A stretch of 64,000 bases of DNA from Prorocentrum cordatum (taxonomy: Eukaryota; Sar; Dinophyceae; Prorocentrales; Prorocentraceae). Below the pieces are notes generated by a model, which made no database searches, was not told the origin of the DNA, and saw nothing but the letters and a program-made list of their open reading frames with translations. A program made the position numbers and the translations under genes. The DNA lies in contig CAUYUJ010017629.1 in NCBI GenBank assembly GCA_963575745.1, positions 26,001-90,000 on the forward strand, given 5' to 3'. This document shows positions 11,001-19,450 of the stretch, one piece after another. How positions within the stretch are numbered: position 1 is the first letter of the stretch; every line of letters starts with the position of its first letter.

Positions 11001-14000
11001 AGATCTCTCAAGAAGGAGATAGGAGGGTAGATCCGTGCAAACTCGGTCCCTGGACCACTGGACACCTCCCGGGATCAATCTGGTGGAGTTTGTGCACCCC
11101 AGATCCTTTTTTTTTGGGGGGGGGGGACGGTCCAGGGGCCCGAGTCCGGCCGTAAAGAATCCCTTCCCGAACCCAGAGCCTCGAAGTTAATTTTCTTTCT
11201 TGCTGGCTGGAGCCATCGGGGGTGGACAGACCTCCTACCCTGACACGTCGATTAAGGAATTTGCCGTTTTCGATTCGCGAGAGGGCGTCGCGGCCGTCAT
11301 TTTTGCGGGTTCAGGTCCGTCGGTTTCGGTTCCAGGCCGTTTTATTAAAGGCAGGTTTGTTAAAGGGAGTCTTGTCCACCGCCGAAGCCAGTGGTGGTCG
11401 GTCATGCGCAGAGGGCGGGGTAGGGGGAGGGGGGAAGGCTTCTTCAAAACACACCTGCTTCTTAGAGGGCGCTGGCCTCCTCCACAAACGTAAGACCGGA
11501 GCCTCCTAAGGAGCAGGGTGCTTCTATAAGAAGCCTTGCCCCCTCCTCCTACCCCCCTCTGCGCGCCGCCAAGGTGGGCCACCTCAGACTCCCAGCCAAC
11601 TCCCAATTGGGTGCTCGCACTGATCTAAGCCGACTTTTTGGTGGCATCACCCGAACAAACTAGTCTTATGCATGCGTCTCGCGCCCAAGGGGCGACACGC
11701 GCGCCTATGAATCTTATCTTATAAGCTCCCTGGTGGCGGGGGCTTTCTGGCCGAACCTCTCGGGAAGCGATAAACTACAATATGTCTGCACGGTATGATC
11801 TTGTCGGACGGACTCCTCCAAGAAGGACGCATACGTAGTGACCTCTAAGGATTTTTAGAGCCCCCAATAGGGGGTAACTCATTATTTGTTTCGGCTGCCT
11901 TATTCACGGACTGGGGTCCCGACAATCGGGGTTATAACTAGTTATTTGTTCCGCGGCACCCGCCGCGCGACAACGACGACGACAGAAGGAGGGAGGAGGA
12001 GGAGGAAGAGGGGAGAGTTTGGGGACCAGCCCGGTTCACCGCCGAGGGAAAAAGAGGGGGGGGATTAAAACACAAGACCCTCGGTGGTTAGTGGTAAGTC
12101 CTCCTCCTTCTCTACCTCCTCCTCCTCCTCATTCTTCTCCTCTTCCTTCTCTTCCAGCTCCTCCTCCTCCAGCTCCTCCTCCTGCTGCTCCTGCTCCTGC
12201 TCCTCCTCGTCCTCGTCGTCCTCCTCCTCCCATTCCCGATTCGATTTAGCACGCCCCGATGGAGCCTGCCAGCCGAACGCCGCGGCTGCCTGGCCAGGTG
12301 TGCAAGGAGTGCAGCGCCTGCCTCCCGCCCTGCGTGGGCGACGCCGGGGCCTTCAGCGGCTGCGCCGGGTGCGCCCCATCCGCCGCCCGAAGACGTCCAC
12401 TCAGAGCCCCGAATCATCAGGGGTAACTCGGGTCAGGGATAACTCGGGTTCGTTTTTCGGGAATCCGAACCCGAGTTACCCCGGACCCGAGTTACCCCGG
12501 ATAACTCGGGCGTCCAGAGCCCCGAATCATCAGGGGTAACTCGGGTCAGGGATAACTCGGGTTCGTTTTTCGGGAACCCAAACCCGAGTTACCCCGGATA
12601 ACTCGGGCGCCCAACACATCCACCGCTCTTCGGAGTCGTGCCGTGCTAGCTCGAGGAGCGGTGGATATGGCCATCAGCCCGCCCGCGCGGGCGGGCAGAT
12701 GTCCTTAGCCGCCGCTCCCCGAGTCCTCGGAGCAGGACCCAGGAGGCGGAGGCGGAGGAGGAGGAGGGAGGAGGAGGAGGAGGAGGAGGAGGAGGAGGAG
12801 GAGGGGGAGGAGGAGGAGGAGGAGGAGGAGGAGGAGGAGGAGGAGGAGGAGGATGAGGAGGAGGAGGAGGAGGAGGAGGAGGAGGAGGAGGGGGAGGAGG
12901 AGGGGAGGAGGAGGGGAGGAGGAGGAGGAGGAGGAGGAGGAGGGGGGGCCACCGCGGGGAGGCCGCTCGGCTGGCCTCCCTGCAGGGGCCACGTCAGTCA
13001 GAAGAGGAAGCGGCAACGATACCGCGACCCTTCTCTCTCTTTCGCCGTTTTGGGCCTCCTGGGATGCCCTCGTCGCCACGGCTGGACTCGACGCGAAACC
13101 CTAGTCAGAACCCACCCAGGGAGAGGTCTGGGGAGTAGCGGCGGTACCTTTTAGTGTCCACAATTGGGGGGACAACCATGGTGGTCGATGCATCAACCCA
13201 CAAACGCCCATTGATCGCCGATAGGGGTCTGATGCCTATCGCCGATCTATCGGCGATGTATCGCTGACTCCAGGTAGATGTTCCTCCCCCCTCAATTATG
13301 TTAGCCCCCCCGATCGTTGCCCCTCACCTGGGGCTTAGCTGTTCTAAAAACGCTGGGAACCAAGAGGAGAACAACGGCCCCTCCGGGCCCAGCAGGATTG
13401 CGTCGCAGTGAAGAAGGGGGGCCCCTTGGTGAGGATCGAGGATCGAAGCGCTCTGGGCAAAGTTGTTGGACACAGCTTTTGACGTGTTTCGTTCTCTTTG
13501 ACGTTCGGGGGAGGAGCGGCACAGACACGAGGTCCGCTCGCCACGAGCAGCGCCGGAGGCACTGCCAAGGGCTCCCTCGAGGGCGCGAAGTTATTCGCGC
13601 TTCGCGCTTCGCGGTCCTCGTTCCTCCTCCCCCTCCTCCTCGTCCTCCTATTCTCCCTTTGGGAGGGCGGCGCGAGAGCGCGAAGTTATTCGCGCCTCGC
13701 GCAGCGCGAAGCGCGAAGTTGGGAGCCCTAGCATTGCCAGGTTGGCCTTGCACTCATGCCAAGAAGTTCGCCCGGAGCTCCAGCTCTCTGCTTGTGCCGT
13801 CTGTGCTCCTGCGATCGATCCTCTGGGCTGCCTCTTCTCGCCACGGCTGGAGTGCCCTGAACTTCTCGGTCAGAACGCACCCCGGGGGAGGCCTAGAAGG
13901 AGACGATCGGGAGCCTCGAGATGGGGGTCAATGCAAACGGGGGTCAGCCAGGGCGCCGGATCCTGCAGGATCCTGCGGAAGACCCCCTCTGGCTGACCCG

Positions 14001-14931
14001 GGTCAGCGAGCCGCTCGTGGCCGCGAGGCGGCCGCGCCTATTGGCTGACCCGGGTTTGCGAAGATCTGCGCTGCAGTTTTTTTTTTTCCTGCATTGCAGT
14101 TTTTGGTTTCCCGCTGACCCGGGTCTGGATTGACCCGGGTCAGAAGATCCCCGAGACGAGCCCCGAGGAGCGAAGACCTGAGGAGTTGCACGTCTTCGGT
14201 CTCCCCTGGCCCTTTCCGGAGCCCTCGGAGAGCCGTGGGGCCCGGGGACTCGCTCCCTTCCGGATCCGGTCCCTTGGCGTCAGGGTTCTCATGGTCCCGA
14301 GGCGCTTCAAAAGGGAAGCCGACCAGCGTGGGCGCTAAACTATCGGTTTTTGCATACTATGTGGTGCTGCATATGTTCTGCAACATGTATGTATATACAT
14401 CTATGTATACACATAGACTTTGTGTAAGGTGTGTGGTTGCAATCGGTATGGTGCAATCTGGGAACCTATGAGGTGCAAAATCTGCGGTGTGGTGACCTGA
14501 CCGCGGCGGAGGGCGGCGACGAGGCGGCGTCGGGCGGCGACGGGGCGGCGGCGGGCCGACAACCAGCTGGTCGGGGCGACAGACCAGCCTGAGTGCAAGC
14601 AATGTTTTGGAGAACTACACATCCACGTCCCCCGCCCGCTGTGATCCCAAGACGTCGCTCCCGCAGGCGGTGGATGTGGCCATATCCCCGCCTCGCGTCA
14701 AGGGCCATCTGCCTACTCATGCCACACAAGAGGTACGCGGTGGGCGGCGTCAGTTACGAGAGCTGCGGGAAGGATTCGGACGCCGCCACGGGCCTGCTCG
14801 CAGCAGAAGTCTGCGCCGAGTGCGAGCAGTGCATCGCGCAGCCAGCGTCCGCGGCACCGACAGCCGGGCCCATCCCGGAGGCGCTGCCGATCGAGGAACG
14901 TCAACCATACGACGGGTTCGCGCCGCGTTGA
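4962..14931 (+). CDS. Secreted trypsin-like serine protease with Cys-rich tail, multi-exon
   Basis: Chymotrypsin-fold (S1) protease spread over about 10 kb. Visible parts: a candidate signal-peptide exon; an exon with [17 protein letters not shown] (catalytic His) and DNDFALLEL (catalytic Asp); an exon with [12 protein letters not shown]; an exon with [13 protein letters not shown] (catalytic Ser, with Asp at the S1-pocket position that gives Arg/Lys preference); an exon finishing the fold with YPGVWSRV and W-I; then a Pro/Thr linker and at least two Cys-rich modules of the form C-x-x-Y...C...GLLA-x-x-VC-x-EC-x-x-C. The family cleaves peptide bonds, usually extracellularly. The exon carrying the N-terminal IVGG-type activation site was not found, and the second-to-third exon junction lacks an AG, so a piece is missing or divergent. 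The 3' end is uncertain. Confidence 0.85.
5385..5582 (+). mobile_element. MITE, CAGAAGGCGGCGGG family
   Basis: Diverged sister of 57181-57384: both contain CCTCAGAAGGCGGCGGG, an AGAAGCCyTCGCGCCTTC core and a purine-rich left end mirrored by a pyrimidine-rich right end. Confidence 0.65.
5935..6068 (+). mobile_element. MITE, GGGGAAGGCTWCTTAGAAG family
   Basis: Ends are inverted (GGGGGAAGGCTACTTAGAAG and its counterpart CTAAGAAGCCCTCCCCCC). Sister copies lie at 11405-11565 and 40222-40372. Confidence 0.75.
6229..6459 (+). mobile_element. Dimeric hairpin MITE (family C), 5-bp TSD TATAC
   Basis: Nearly identical to the copy at 4222-4452. TATAC flanks it at 6224-6228 and 6460-6464. It lies in the presumed first protease intron. 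Confidence 0.92.
6623..6906 (+). CDS. Protease exon with catalytic His and Asp
   Basis: After acceptor CTCAAG it reads [20 protein letters not shown] and WVLTAAHC, then an acidic loop, [17 protein letters not shown] and [14 protein letters not shown], ending PLNDCIQ. These are textbook S1-family blocks. The 3' limit is set by homology, not by a clean donor. Confidence 0.9.
6907..7434 (+). other. Protease intron
   Basis: About 530 bp with a short repeat (CATGATTACNA) and a half-copy of the TCCGCGCGGNCCTCCGGAA hairpin element at about 7381-7405, just before the next exon. No AG lies at the predicted acceptor. Confidence 0.5.
7435..7545 (+). CDS. Protease exon with WITGWG block
   Basis: Reads [20 protein letters not shown] then [17 protein letters not shown]. 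It ends GAG|GCGGGC, a GC donor, and resumes at GAG|GCCACC, so GAGGC is repeated across the intron. Length is 37 codons; the start is approximate. Confidence 0.85.
7693..7862 (+). mobile_element. AT-rich MITE, TACACCTTGGGCGATGCTTA family
   Basis: About 170 bp, closely matching 56042-56209. Ends are inverted: ACACCTTGGGCGATGCTTAA against TTAAGCATTTCGCAGGGTGT. The low GC stands out from its surroundings. Confidence 0.9.
8331..8405 (+). repeat. Degenerate decamer array (AATCCCGCTT)n
   Basis: About seven imperfect tandem copies of AATCCCGCTT / AATCCGGCTT. Confidence 0.85.
9474..9679 (+). CDS. Protease exon with catalytic Ser (GDSGGP)
   Basis: Begins [20 protein letters not shown] and continues [32 protein letters not shown] and [12 protein letters not shown]. 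The D-G-C-Q-G-D-S run places Asp at the trypsin specificity site. It ends GG|GTGCTG, a GT donor. Confidence 0.93.
9680..9854 (+). other. 175-bp protease intron (GT...AG) made of a dispersed repeat
   Basis: Most of the intron is a copy of a GGGCCTCCTGGGAGGCCCTC repeat seen at several other places. GGTGC is repeated at both splice sites. Confidence 0.85.
9855..10107 (+). CDS. Protease exon: end of S1 fold plus first Cys-rich module
   Basis: [20 protein letters not shown] closes the protease domain. [11 protein letters not shown] is a linker. [20 protein letters not shown] and GASGLLAEQ start the Cys-rich module. It ends CAG|GTGTGC; the next exon starts CAG|GTGTGC, a 9-bp repeat across the intron. 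Confidence 0.9.
10607..10715 (+). repeat. Dispersed repeat, GGGCCTCCTKGGAGGCCCTC family
   Basis: Shares CTCGTCGCCACGGCTGGATT and a GCGCACCCAG block with copies at 9731-9840, 13054-13152, 13826-13906 and 30137-30240. Confidence 0.8.
11405..11565 (+). mobile_element. MITE, GGGGAAGGCTTCTT family
   Basis: Sister of 5935-6068 and 40222-40372, with GGGTAGGGGGAGGGGGGAAG at the left and the matching inverted end at the right. Confidence 0.75.
12100..12235 (+). repeat. CCT/CTC triplet tract
   Basis: Imperfect CTCCTC run just upstream of a splice acceptor, possibly serving as its polypyrimidine tract. Confidence 0.8.
12298..12390 (+). CDS. Protease exon, Cys-rich module end
   Basis: [20 protein letters not shown] then [11 protein letters not shown] completes the module begun in the previous exon. 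The 3' limit is uncertain because a MITE begins ten bases later. Confidence 0.75.
12401..12614 (+). mobile_element. Dimeric hairpin MITE (family C), third copy
   Basis: Same structure as 4222-4452 but with one shortened inner block. TCCAC precedes it and TCCAC recurs at 12619-12623 after four extra bases, consistent with a 5-bp target duplication. Confidence 0.88.
12740..12945 (+). repeat. (GGA)n tract, about 200 bp
   Basis: Nearly pure GGA triplets. Poly-Glu or poly-Arg frames here are not genes. Confidence 0.97.
13054..13152 (+). repeat. Dispersed repeat, GGGCCTCCTGGGATGCCCTC copy
   Basis: Contains CTCGTCGCCACGGCTGGACT and GGGAGAGGTCTGGGGAGTAG, matching the copy that forms the 175-bp protease intron. 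Confidence 0.85.
13176..13300 (+). mobile_element. MITE, GATGCATCRACCC family
   Basis: Ends CGATGCATCAACCC and CCAGGTAGATGTTCC are inverted relatives. The core has CGCCCATTGATCGCCGATAG and ATCGGCGATGTATCG. Sister at 34642-34800. Confidence 0.75.
13567..13730 (+). mobile_element. MITE, AAGGGCTCCC family, 8-bp TSD
   Basis: Starts AAGGGCTCCC and ends GGGAGCCCTA, with inner GCGCGAAGTTATTCGCGC blocks. Flanked by GCACTGCC / GCATTGCC. Sister at 31971-32142. Confidence 0.88.
13826..13906 (+). repeat. Dispersed repeat, truncated GGGCCTCC-family copy
   Basis: CTCGCCACGGCTGGAGTGCC and TCAGAACGCACCCCGGGGGA match the family. The family-B element begins immediately after it. Confidence 0.7.
13907..14155 (+). 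mobile_element. Family-B repeat, uninterrupted copy
   Basis: From TCGGGAGCCTCGAGATGGGG to CAGAAGATCCCCGAG, with internal GTCAGCC and CCCGGGTCAG blocks and an imperfectly inverted TCGGGGA end. Its middle, CCCCCTCTGGCTGACCCGGG, is the pre-insertion form of the site now occupied by the 10.2-kb element. Confidence 0.92.
14731..14898 (+). CDS. Protease exon, further Cys-rich module
   Basis: [20 protein letters not shown] then [14 protein letters not shown] parallels the earlier GGYGGC...[14 protein letters not shown] module, so the tail repeats. [11 protein letters not shown] linker follows. The frame stays open to 14931; GAG|GAACGTC near 14898 is a possible GA donor. Confidence 0.75.
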
Positions 14932-15104
14932 CGCAGCGTCGACCCCAGCGCGGGCGTTCCGGGCTGGACGCCGTGGGTGGCCCAGGATCGGCCGACATCG
15001 AAGGATCTGCGTTGACGGGAGGCCGCGACCGACCAAAACCGAGCGGTCCGAGCAGTGACAGAAGCAACGCACGAGTCGTCATGACTCCAGGCCTCCCGGA
15101 TGTC

Positions 15105-15318
15105 TGAGTAGATGGGGTCGGGGGATCGCGCCGCATCGCCGATGCATCGGCGATGGGGCTCGATGTGGAGCCCGATGTTCTCCACGCCGACGTCGCCGGT
15201 GCATCACCGACGTCGACGACGCATCGCTGGTGCGTCGCCGATGCATCGCCGATGCATCGCCGATGTATCGGCGGTGCGGCGCGATCCTCCGACCCCACCT
15301 ACTCCGACCCCATCTAGG
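15105..15318 (+). mobile_element. MITE, GATGGGGTCGGAG family (family D)
   Basis: Inverted ends GTAGATGGGGTCGGGGGATC and its complement enclose many GCATCGCCGATG palindromes. Copies at 30640, 33756, 53368 and 56351. Confidence 0.88.
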
Positions 15319-15446
15319 CTTGGCATCGCTCGGACGTGTGCATGTTTCCTTCGGCGAGGACCATTGAGGAGCATCCTTGATCATGTGGCGAAAACAACAC
15401 GCACGAAACCGAAAATAGCACAGGGAATGGACGTCCGAGCGATGGC
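15319..15446 (+). mobile_element. MITE, GGCATCGCTCGGACGTG family
   Basis: About 128 bp with inverted ends (GGCATCGCTCGGACGT / ACGTCCGAGCGATGGC). Abuts the family-D copy on its left. Sister at 50993-51117. Confidence 0.88.
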
Positions 15447-15602
15447 GAGCAGGAGGCCTCTAAATGACAGGGGCCAGCTGTGCAGTCGGGCCTGGTTAGT
15501 ATAGGCGGCTCTGCGAGACCAAGGGTGCCCGCGTGCCCTGCCTGTTGCGTGTTGTTCTTTTATGTGTTCTGGAGACCGGGTGCCCTCGGCAGAGACGTGT
15601 TC

Positions 15603-15684
15603 GGGAGCCTCGAGATGGGGGTCAATGCAAACGGGGGTCAGCCAGGGCGCCGGATCCTGCAGGATCCTTCGAAGACCCCCTCTG
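15603..15684 (+). mobile_element. Family-B repeat, left part (split by the 10.2-kb element)
   Basis: Matches 13907-13990 almost base for base up to CCCCCTCTG, then stops at the terminal inverted repeat. The rest of this copy is at 25930-26091. Confidence 0.93.
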
Positions 15685-15702
15685 CTGCAATGATCGCCCC
15701 CC
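15685..15702 (+). repeat. Left terminal inverted repeat (18 bp)
   Basis: CTGCAATGATCGCCCCCC, exact complement of the right end. Confidence 0.95.
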
Positions 15703-15703
15703 C

Positions 15704-15990
15704 TGTTGTTTCAATAGATATCCTATAGCATGCTTATAGCTTGTCTATAAGGCGGATGATCCTCTATTGCTGCGGCCAAACTACATAAGACTTTTTGGTG
15801 TTAGAGTGCCGCAATACAGTTTATGTTAGAATTTGCAAATCATATACAAGTTAGGTGCAACGCTATAGTACTTCGGAACAAATTCATTAAGCACGTATAG
15901 ATATTTATAACATACAAAATAAGCCAAATAGCTATGCTAATAGATAGCTAAATAGATGCAAATAGAGGCCGCTAATAACTTAAATAGTGT
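15704..15990 (+). other. AT-rich left subterminal region
   Basis: Rich in ATAGNTA, TTATAG and AAATAG words with no open frame. It ends with AGAGGCCGCTAATAACTTAA; the right end has AATAGCGGCGCTATTTG. A place for transposase binding, by analogy with subterminal repeats of other transposons. Confidence 0.7.
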
Positions 15991-16184
15991 TTTTTTTTGA
16001 AGCAGTTTTTGCCCCCCCCCCCTCCCCCCTCCCCCTCCCTCTGCTTGCATTCCCGCCTCCTCGCCCTTTTCCGCCTCCCCAGCATGCAGGGCTTGCGCAG
16101 CGGTCAACCACTGCAAGCGGTCACCCGACCATTTCGACCAGCGCAAGCGATCATCTGCCCCTTTGCTTGCGCAACCGTCGACCC

Positions 16185-16400
16185 ACCAGCGGTTTCCCTA
16201 CCGCTTTGCCGAATAGCGGTTCCCTACCGCTTTGCCGAATAGCGGTTCCCTACCGCTTTGCCGAAGTAGCGGTTTCCCTACCGCTTTGCCGAAGTAGCGG
16301 TTTACCTACCGCTTTGCCGAAGTAGCGGTTGACCACCGCTTTGCCGAAGTAGCGGTTGACCTACCGCTGTGCGAAGTAGCGGTTGACCTACCGCTGTGTG
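16185..16400 (+). repeat. Hairpin array 1 (AGCGGT...ACCGCT)
   Basis: About eight units, each AGCGGTTNNCCTACCGCT followed by TTGCCGAA spacers, period about 27 bp. Lies upstream of the first gene. Confidence 0.95.
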
Positions 16401-16403
16401 CAA

Positions 16404-16465
16404 GCACGACGCAGGAGGAGGAGGAGGAGGAGGAGGAGGAGGAGGAGGAGGAGGAGAAGTTGAGG
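16404..16465 (+). repeat. (GGA)n tract
   Basis: Short GGA run between hairpin array 1 and the first gene of the element. Confidence 0.95.
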
Positions 16466-16546
16466 AGGAGGTTCTCACCTGTTCTCGGAACAGCCACGCC
16501 TTGCTCAAGGCGTGCAGAGGGGCAGGGGCAGGGTTCGGGCGCAGGC

Positions 16547-18013
16547 ATGGCGGCGCCCTCGCAGCTGGTCCTTCGCGCGCGCGCCAGCACGAGCTTGCTG
16601 GCGTCGCTTCGGGGTACGAAAGCCTTCGGCCAGGTCTCGAGAGCGGAGGCTGCCCACTTGAAGGCTTTGATCCAGTCCTCTGGGCACGCCGATCGGGACC
16701 AGATACAGGCGACGATCCGTGCAGCAGGCTTCCAGGGGAAAGACCAGTCCGATCTCTTGGACGCGGTCGCTGAGGTCGCGGCCGCAGCGCCCGCGGCCCC
16801 CGAGATGCCCAGCAAGGGAGGACAGCAGGATTTCGAATCTGCCGTCTTTTTTGTGCCGAAGGCGATGTGGGACCAGCTGGCCAGGACAGCGAATACCGAA
16901 GAAGTGTTCGCCTTGTATGGCAAGCTCGGCCTGCGCCAGAGGTTCTCCGAGGGGACCATGCACGCGTTGGGGCTCGTCATCCTCTGCGTGACGGAGGGCG
17001 TGGATGAAACTTTGAGGATGGCGCCAGCCGCGCGCACTAATAGCATCAAGCCCATTAAGGCTGCCTACAAGCGCTTCGCCGCCGACCTCCCGAGCCCGCC
17101 AGTCTGGGTGGAGAAGTTGCCGAGCAGCCCGGAGGCCCTGAGGGCGCAGCACCCCGAAGTTTTCAAGGCAGCGTACCCAGACGGCCTCGGGGAGATGCAG
17201 TTCCCCTTGCCAGTGCGCGTCTTCCGAGAGCTGGTGTCAGTCACCAAGATGCGCGTGCACGGTTCCTCAAAGAAGAGCCCCTCGGCCTCGGTGATGTCCG
17301 CGGCGCCAATGACTGAGATGGGGATGGTCGTCAGCATGTTGGGCGAGGCGCTCAAGAGCGTCGTCCAGCAGGGCCAGCCGAAAAACGGCATTGGCTTGCG
17401 GATGCTCACGCAGACGCCGAGGAGCAGACCTCACGTGTCACCAGCCCCGCCCTTGCCGATCCAAGACAAGGCCTCAGAAGATGAGGCCGAGGAGGTCGAC
17501 CAGCACGAGGCGGGCCAGGAGCAGCCCGCGGAGGCGAAGAAACCGCTCACGGTGGATGAGGCCACGAAAGCCCTCCTGGCCAAGTCGGGCGTGAAGCGCA
17601 AGGCAGGGGGCCCTCCCGCGGCGAAGGCCAAGGCGAAGGCCAAGGCCAAGCCCATGAAGGCAGCGAAAGACTCTGGGAAGGGCTACAAGGCCACGGTCAC
17701 AGTGTCGTACTCTCACGAGAAGAGCCGCCAGCAGTTCCTGGGCCGCTGCAGCGAGACCAAGAGCGCCGCGTTTTGCTACAAGGGGAAGAGCAAGAACGCG
17801 GTCGAGAACGAAGTCAAGGCCCCTTCGGTAGTTCAAAAAATCTCATACGCAAATGCGTGGCACTCACGCTCACAGGCCCCCCCCCCCAGCCACTAACCCA
17901 GCACGAGTGCCGCGCGTGCGTTTGTGCATTGCGCGCGTGGCCCCTTGCAGGCGTGGTGCCGCGAGCAGTGCAAGAAGTTCAAGGTGCCCATCTCGCCGAA
18001 ATTCAAGGCCTGA
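16547..18013 (+). CDS. Element gene 1: basic protein with C-terminal Cys/aromatic domain, one intron
   Basis: ATG in a GGCATGG context opens a 424-codon exon. Intron 17819-17950 begins GCCCC and ends TGCAG (AAG|GC...CAG|GC), then 20 codons and a stop: 444 residues. Residues 1-330 are mostly helical, starting MAAPSQLVLRARASTSLLAS. Residues 335-380 are lysine/alanine-rich (AKAKAKAKAKPMK), likely for nuclear entry or nucleic-acid binding. Residues 380-444 form a compact block, VSYSHEKSRQQFLGRC, SAAFCYKGKSKN and AWCREQCKKFKVPISPKF; the EKSRxQFLxR pattern recalls small AP2-like DNA-binding folds, but this is a guess. Not otherwise recognised. It lies between hairpin arrays 1 and 2. Confidence 0.82.
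17819..17950 (+). other. Intron of element gene 1 (GC...AG)
   Basis: 132 bp. Without splicing the frame would end in a different tail. Splicing restores NEVKAWCREQCKKF. The AG|GC repeat at both ends is the same pattern as in host genes. Confidence 0.8.
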
Positions 18014-18144
18014 GATGCCCCAGCTCGCACGCTAGCCTGTCGGTCAGGCCAGCGCGGGATGCGCGCACAAGGGGGGGGGGGGGGCGTCCAGAGCAAAACG
18101 CACCGCCCCTCCTATACTTTCCTTTGCTCTGCCTTTGCTACTCC

Positions 18145-18272
18145 CAGCGGTGAGCCCACCGCTACTCCATGCAGCTATCAACTATTATGACAATCAGCGG
18201 TCTTCCAACCGCTTTCTCCATGGCAGCGGTCTTCCAACCGCTTTCTCCAGCGGTCTTCCAACCGCTTTTCTT
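18145..18272 (+). repeat. Hairpin array 2 (AGCGGT...ACCGCT)
   Basis: Four units: AGCGGTGAGCCCACCGCT once, then AGCGGTCTTCCAACCGCT three times. Confidence 0.93.
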
Positions 18273-18531
18273 CTTATTTTTGCACCTGCGAACCGCAAGT
18301 GGCAGAAGGAGGAGCAGGAGCAGCAGAAGGATCAGGAGGGGGAGGCGCAGCAGCAGAAGGAGGAGGAGGAGGAGGAGGAGCTGGGGGAGGAGCGGAGGAG
18401 GGCAATCAGGGGAGTAGCAGGTGGAAGGGGCTGCAGCAGAAGGAGGAGGAAAACCAACGATGCTGTCTGCAGCCATTTGCGGCTCAAGCGCTCCAGGCGG
18501 TCGGACGCGCCTCCCTGGGCTCGCTCCTGCC

Positions 18532-19227
18532 ATGGCGACGCCCACGCTCAGCTTCGAGGAACTCCTCGATGAGCTCGACGCCGCCCAGAGGTCGAACAGC
18601 AGCTCGAGCCATCAGCCAGCCAGTACGCTGGACGAGATCGTGGAGGCGCTGCGGCAGCCAGCTCCAGCTCCAGACGAGGATGAAGCAGGCGGCTCCTCGG
18701 CTCGCATGGACGACCAGTCGGACGAGTTCGACGGCGAAATCAGCAGGCTGCTTCACGCTCGCGAGGCGGCGCCAGAAGAGCCGAGCCCATGGGCGGCCAG
18801 GCCAATGTCGATCGGCAGATCAAGCGACCTGACGCCCGACGAGTTGCAGACCCTGCGCACCGAGGAGCGCCTTGCGAGGGCGGGCAACGTGCCTTGGCAG
18901 GAGCGCGGGCCAGATCCTGGCTGGGGGATCGCGGCGTGGAGGGGCCAACCTTTGCGTCTTGGCCGCAACGGTGGGCAAGTGCGGTACGCGAAGCGGGGTG
19001 GCAGAAACAAGGAGGTCTACCGCGAGCTCGCGGGGCAGGGGCGGCTCACGCCCACGCCAGGCGGCACGCGCTCTGAGCACCTGCACCTCTCGAAGGGCAA
19101 GGGCGACGGCAAGGCTGGGTTCGGCAAGGACAAGGGCGACGGCAAGACCAGCAAGGGCAAGAAGGGCGAGGGCAAGAAGGGCGGCCAGAGCTCAGGCTCC
19201 AAAGGCAAGGGCAAGCACAAGGCCTGA
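18532..19227 (+). CDS. Element gene 2: small acidic/Gly-Lys-rich protein
   Basis: ATG in a GCCATGG context; 231 residues. N-terminus MATPTLSFEELLDELDAAQR is an acidic helix. The middle has LTPDELQTLRTEERLARAG and GWGIAAWRGQPLRLGRNGGQ. The tail is built of (K/S)KG(K/D)G repeats such as SKGKGDGKAGFGKDKGDGK, a likely RNA/DNA-binding tail. The frame opens 111 bp further upstream, but that stretch is a GGA-rich leader and the Kozak-like ATG is preferred. No known domain. Between arrays 2 and 3, same strand as the other element genes. Confidence 0.78.
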   Translation: MATPTLSFEELLDELDAAQRSNSSSSHQPASTLDEIVEALRQPAPAPDEDEAGGSSARMDDQSDEFDGEISRLLHAREAAPEEPSPWAARPMSIGRSSDLTPDELQTLRTEERLARAGNVPWQERGPDPGWGIAAWRGQPLRLGRNGGQVRYAKRGGRNKEVYRELAGQGRLTPTPGGTRSEHLHLSKGKGDGKAGFGKDKGDGKTSKGKKGEGKKGGQSSGSKGKGKHKA

Positions 19228-19324
19228 GCCGCGCTCTCCGAGGTCGCCGACCAATCGGATTGCAGCGTGGGATTGCGCTGCCACAGCCATTGGGAAAATA
19301 AGCGTCTCGCCCCGTCCTGCAGCG

Positions 19325-19450
19325 TCAGCGGTTTGCCCACCGCTTGCCATTCAGCCGTCGCCCTTTCGATGCAGCGGTCAGCCCACCGCTTGGTGCAGCG
19401 GTCAGCCCACCGCTCCTCCTTCGATGCAGCGGTCAGCCCACCGCTTGATT
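19325..19450 (+). repeat. Hairpin array 3 (AGCGGT...ACCGCT)
   Basis: About four units, mostly AGCGGTCAGCCCACCGCT, separated by short CTTCGATGC-type spacers. Confidence 0.93.

Larger units (their letters stand above)
10108..12297 (+). other. 2.2-kb protease intron (GT...AG)
   Basis: Holds a GGGCCTCCTTGGAGGCCCTC repeat, a CTTAGAAG-type MITE (11405-11565), a G-rich run and a CCT triplet tract next to the acceptor. The remainder shows no gene. Confidence 0.75.
12615..14730 (+). other. 2.1-kb protease intron packed with repeats
   Basis: Contains a GGA tract, two GGGCCTCC repeats, a CGCCGATAG MITE, an AAGGGCTCCC MITE and an intact family-B repeat. Large ORFs on both strands here are triplet-repeat artefacts. 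Confidence 0.75.

Noticed and set aside
16185-16400. CRISPR-like array
   Set aside because: Regular repeats with short spacers, but the units are 18-bp palindromes with near-constant ~9-bp spacers, and this is eukaryotic DNA with no cas-like gene.
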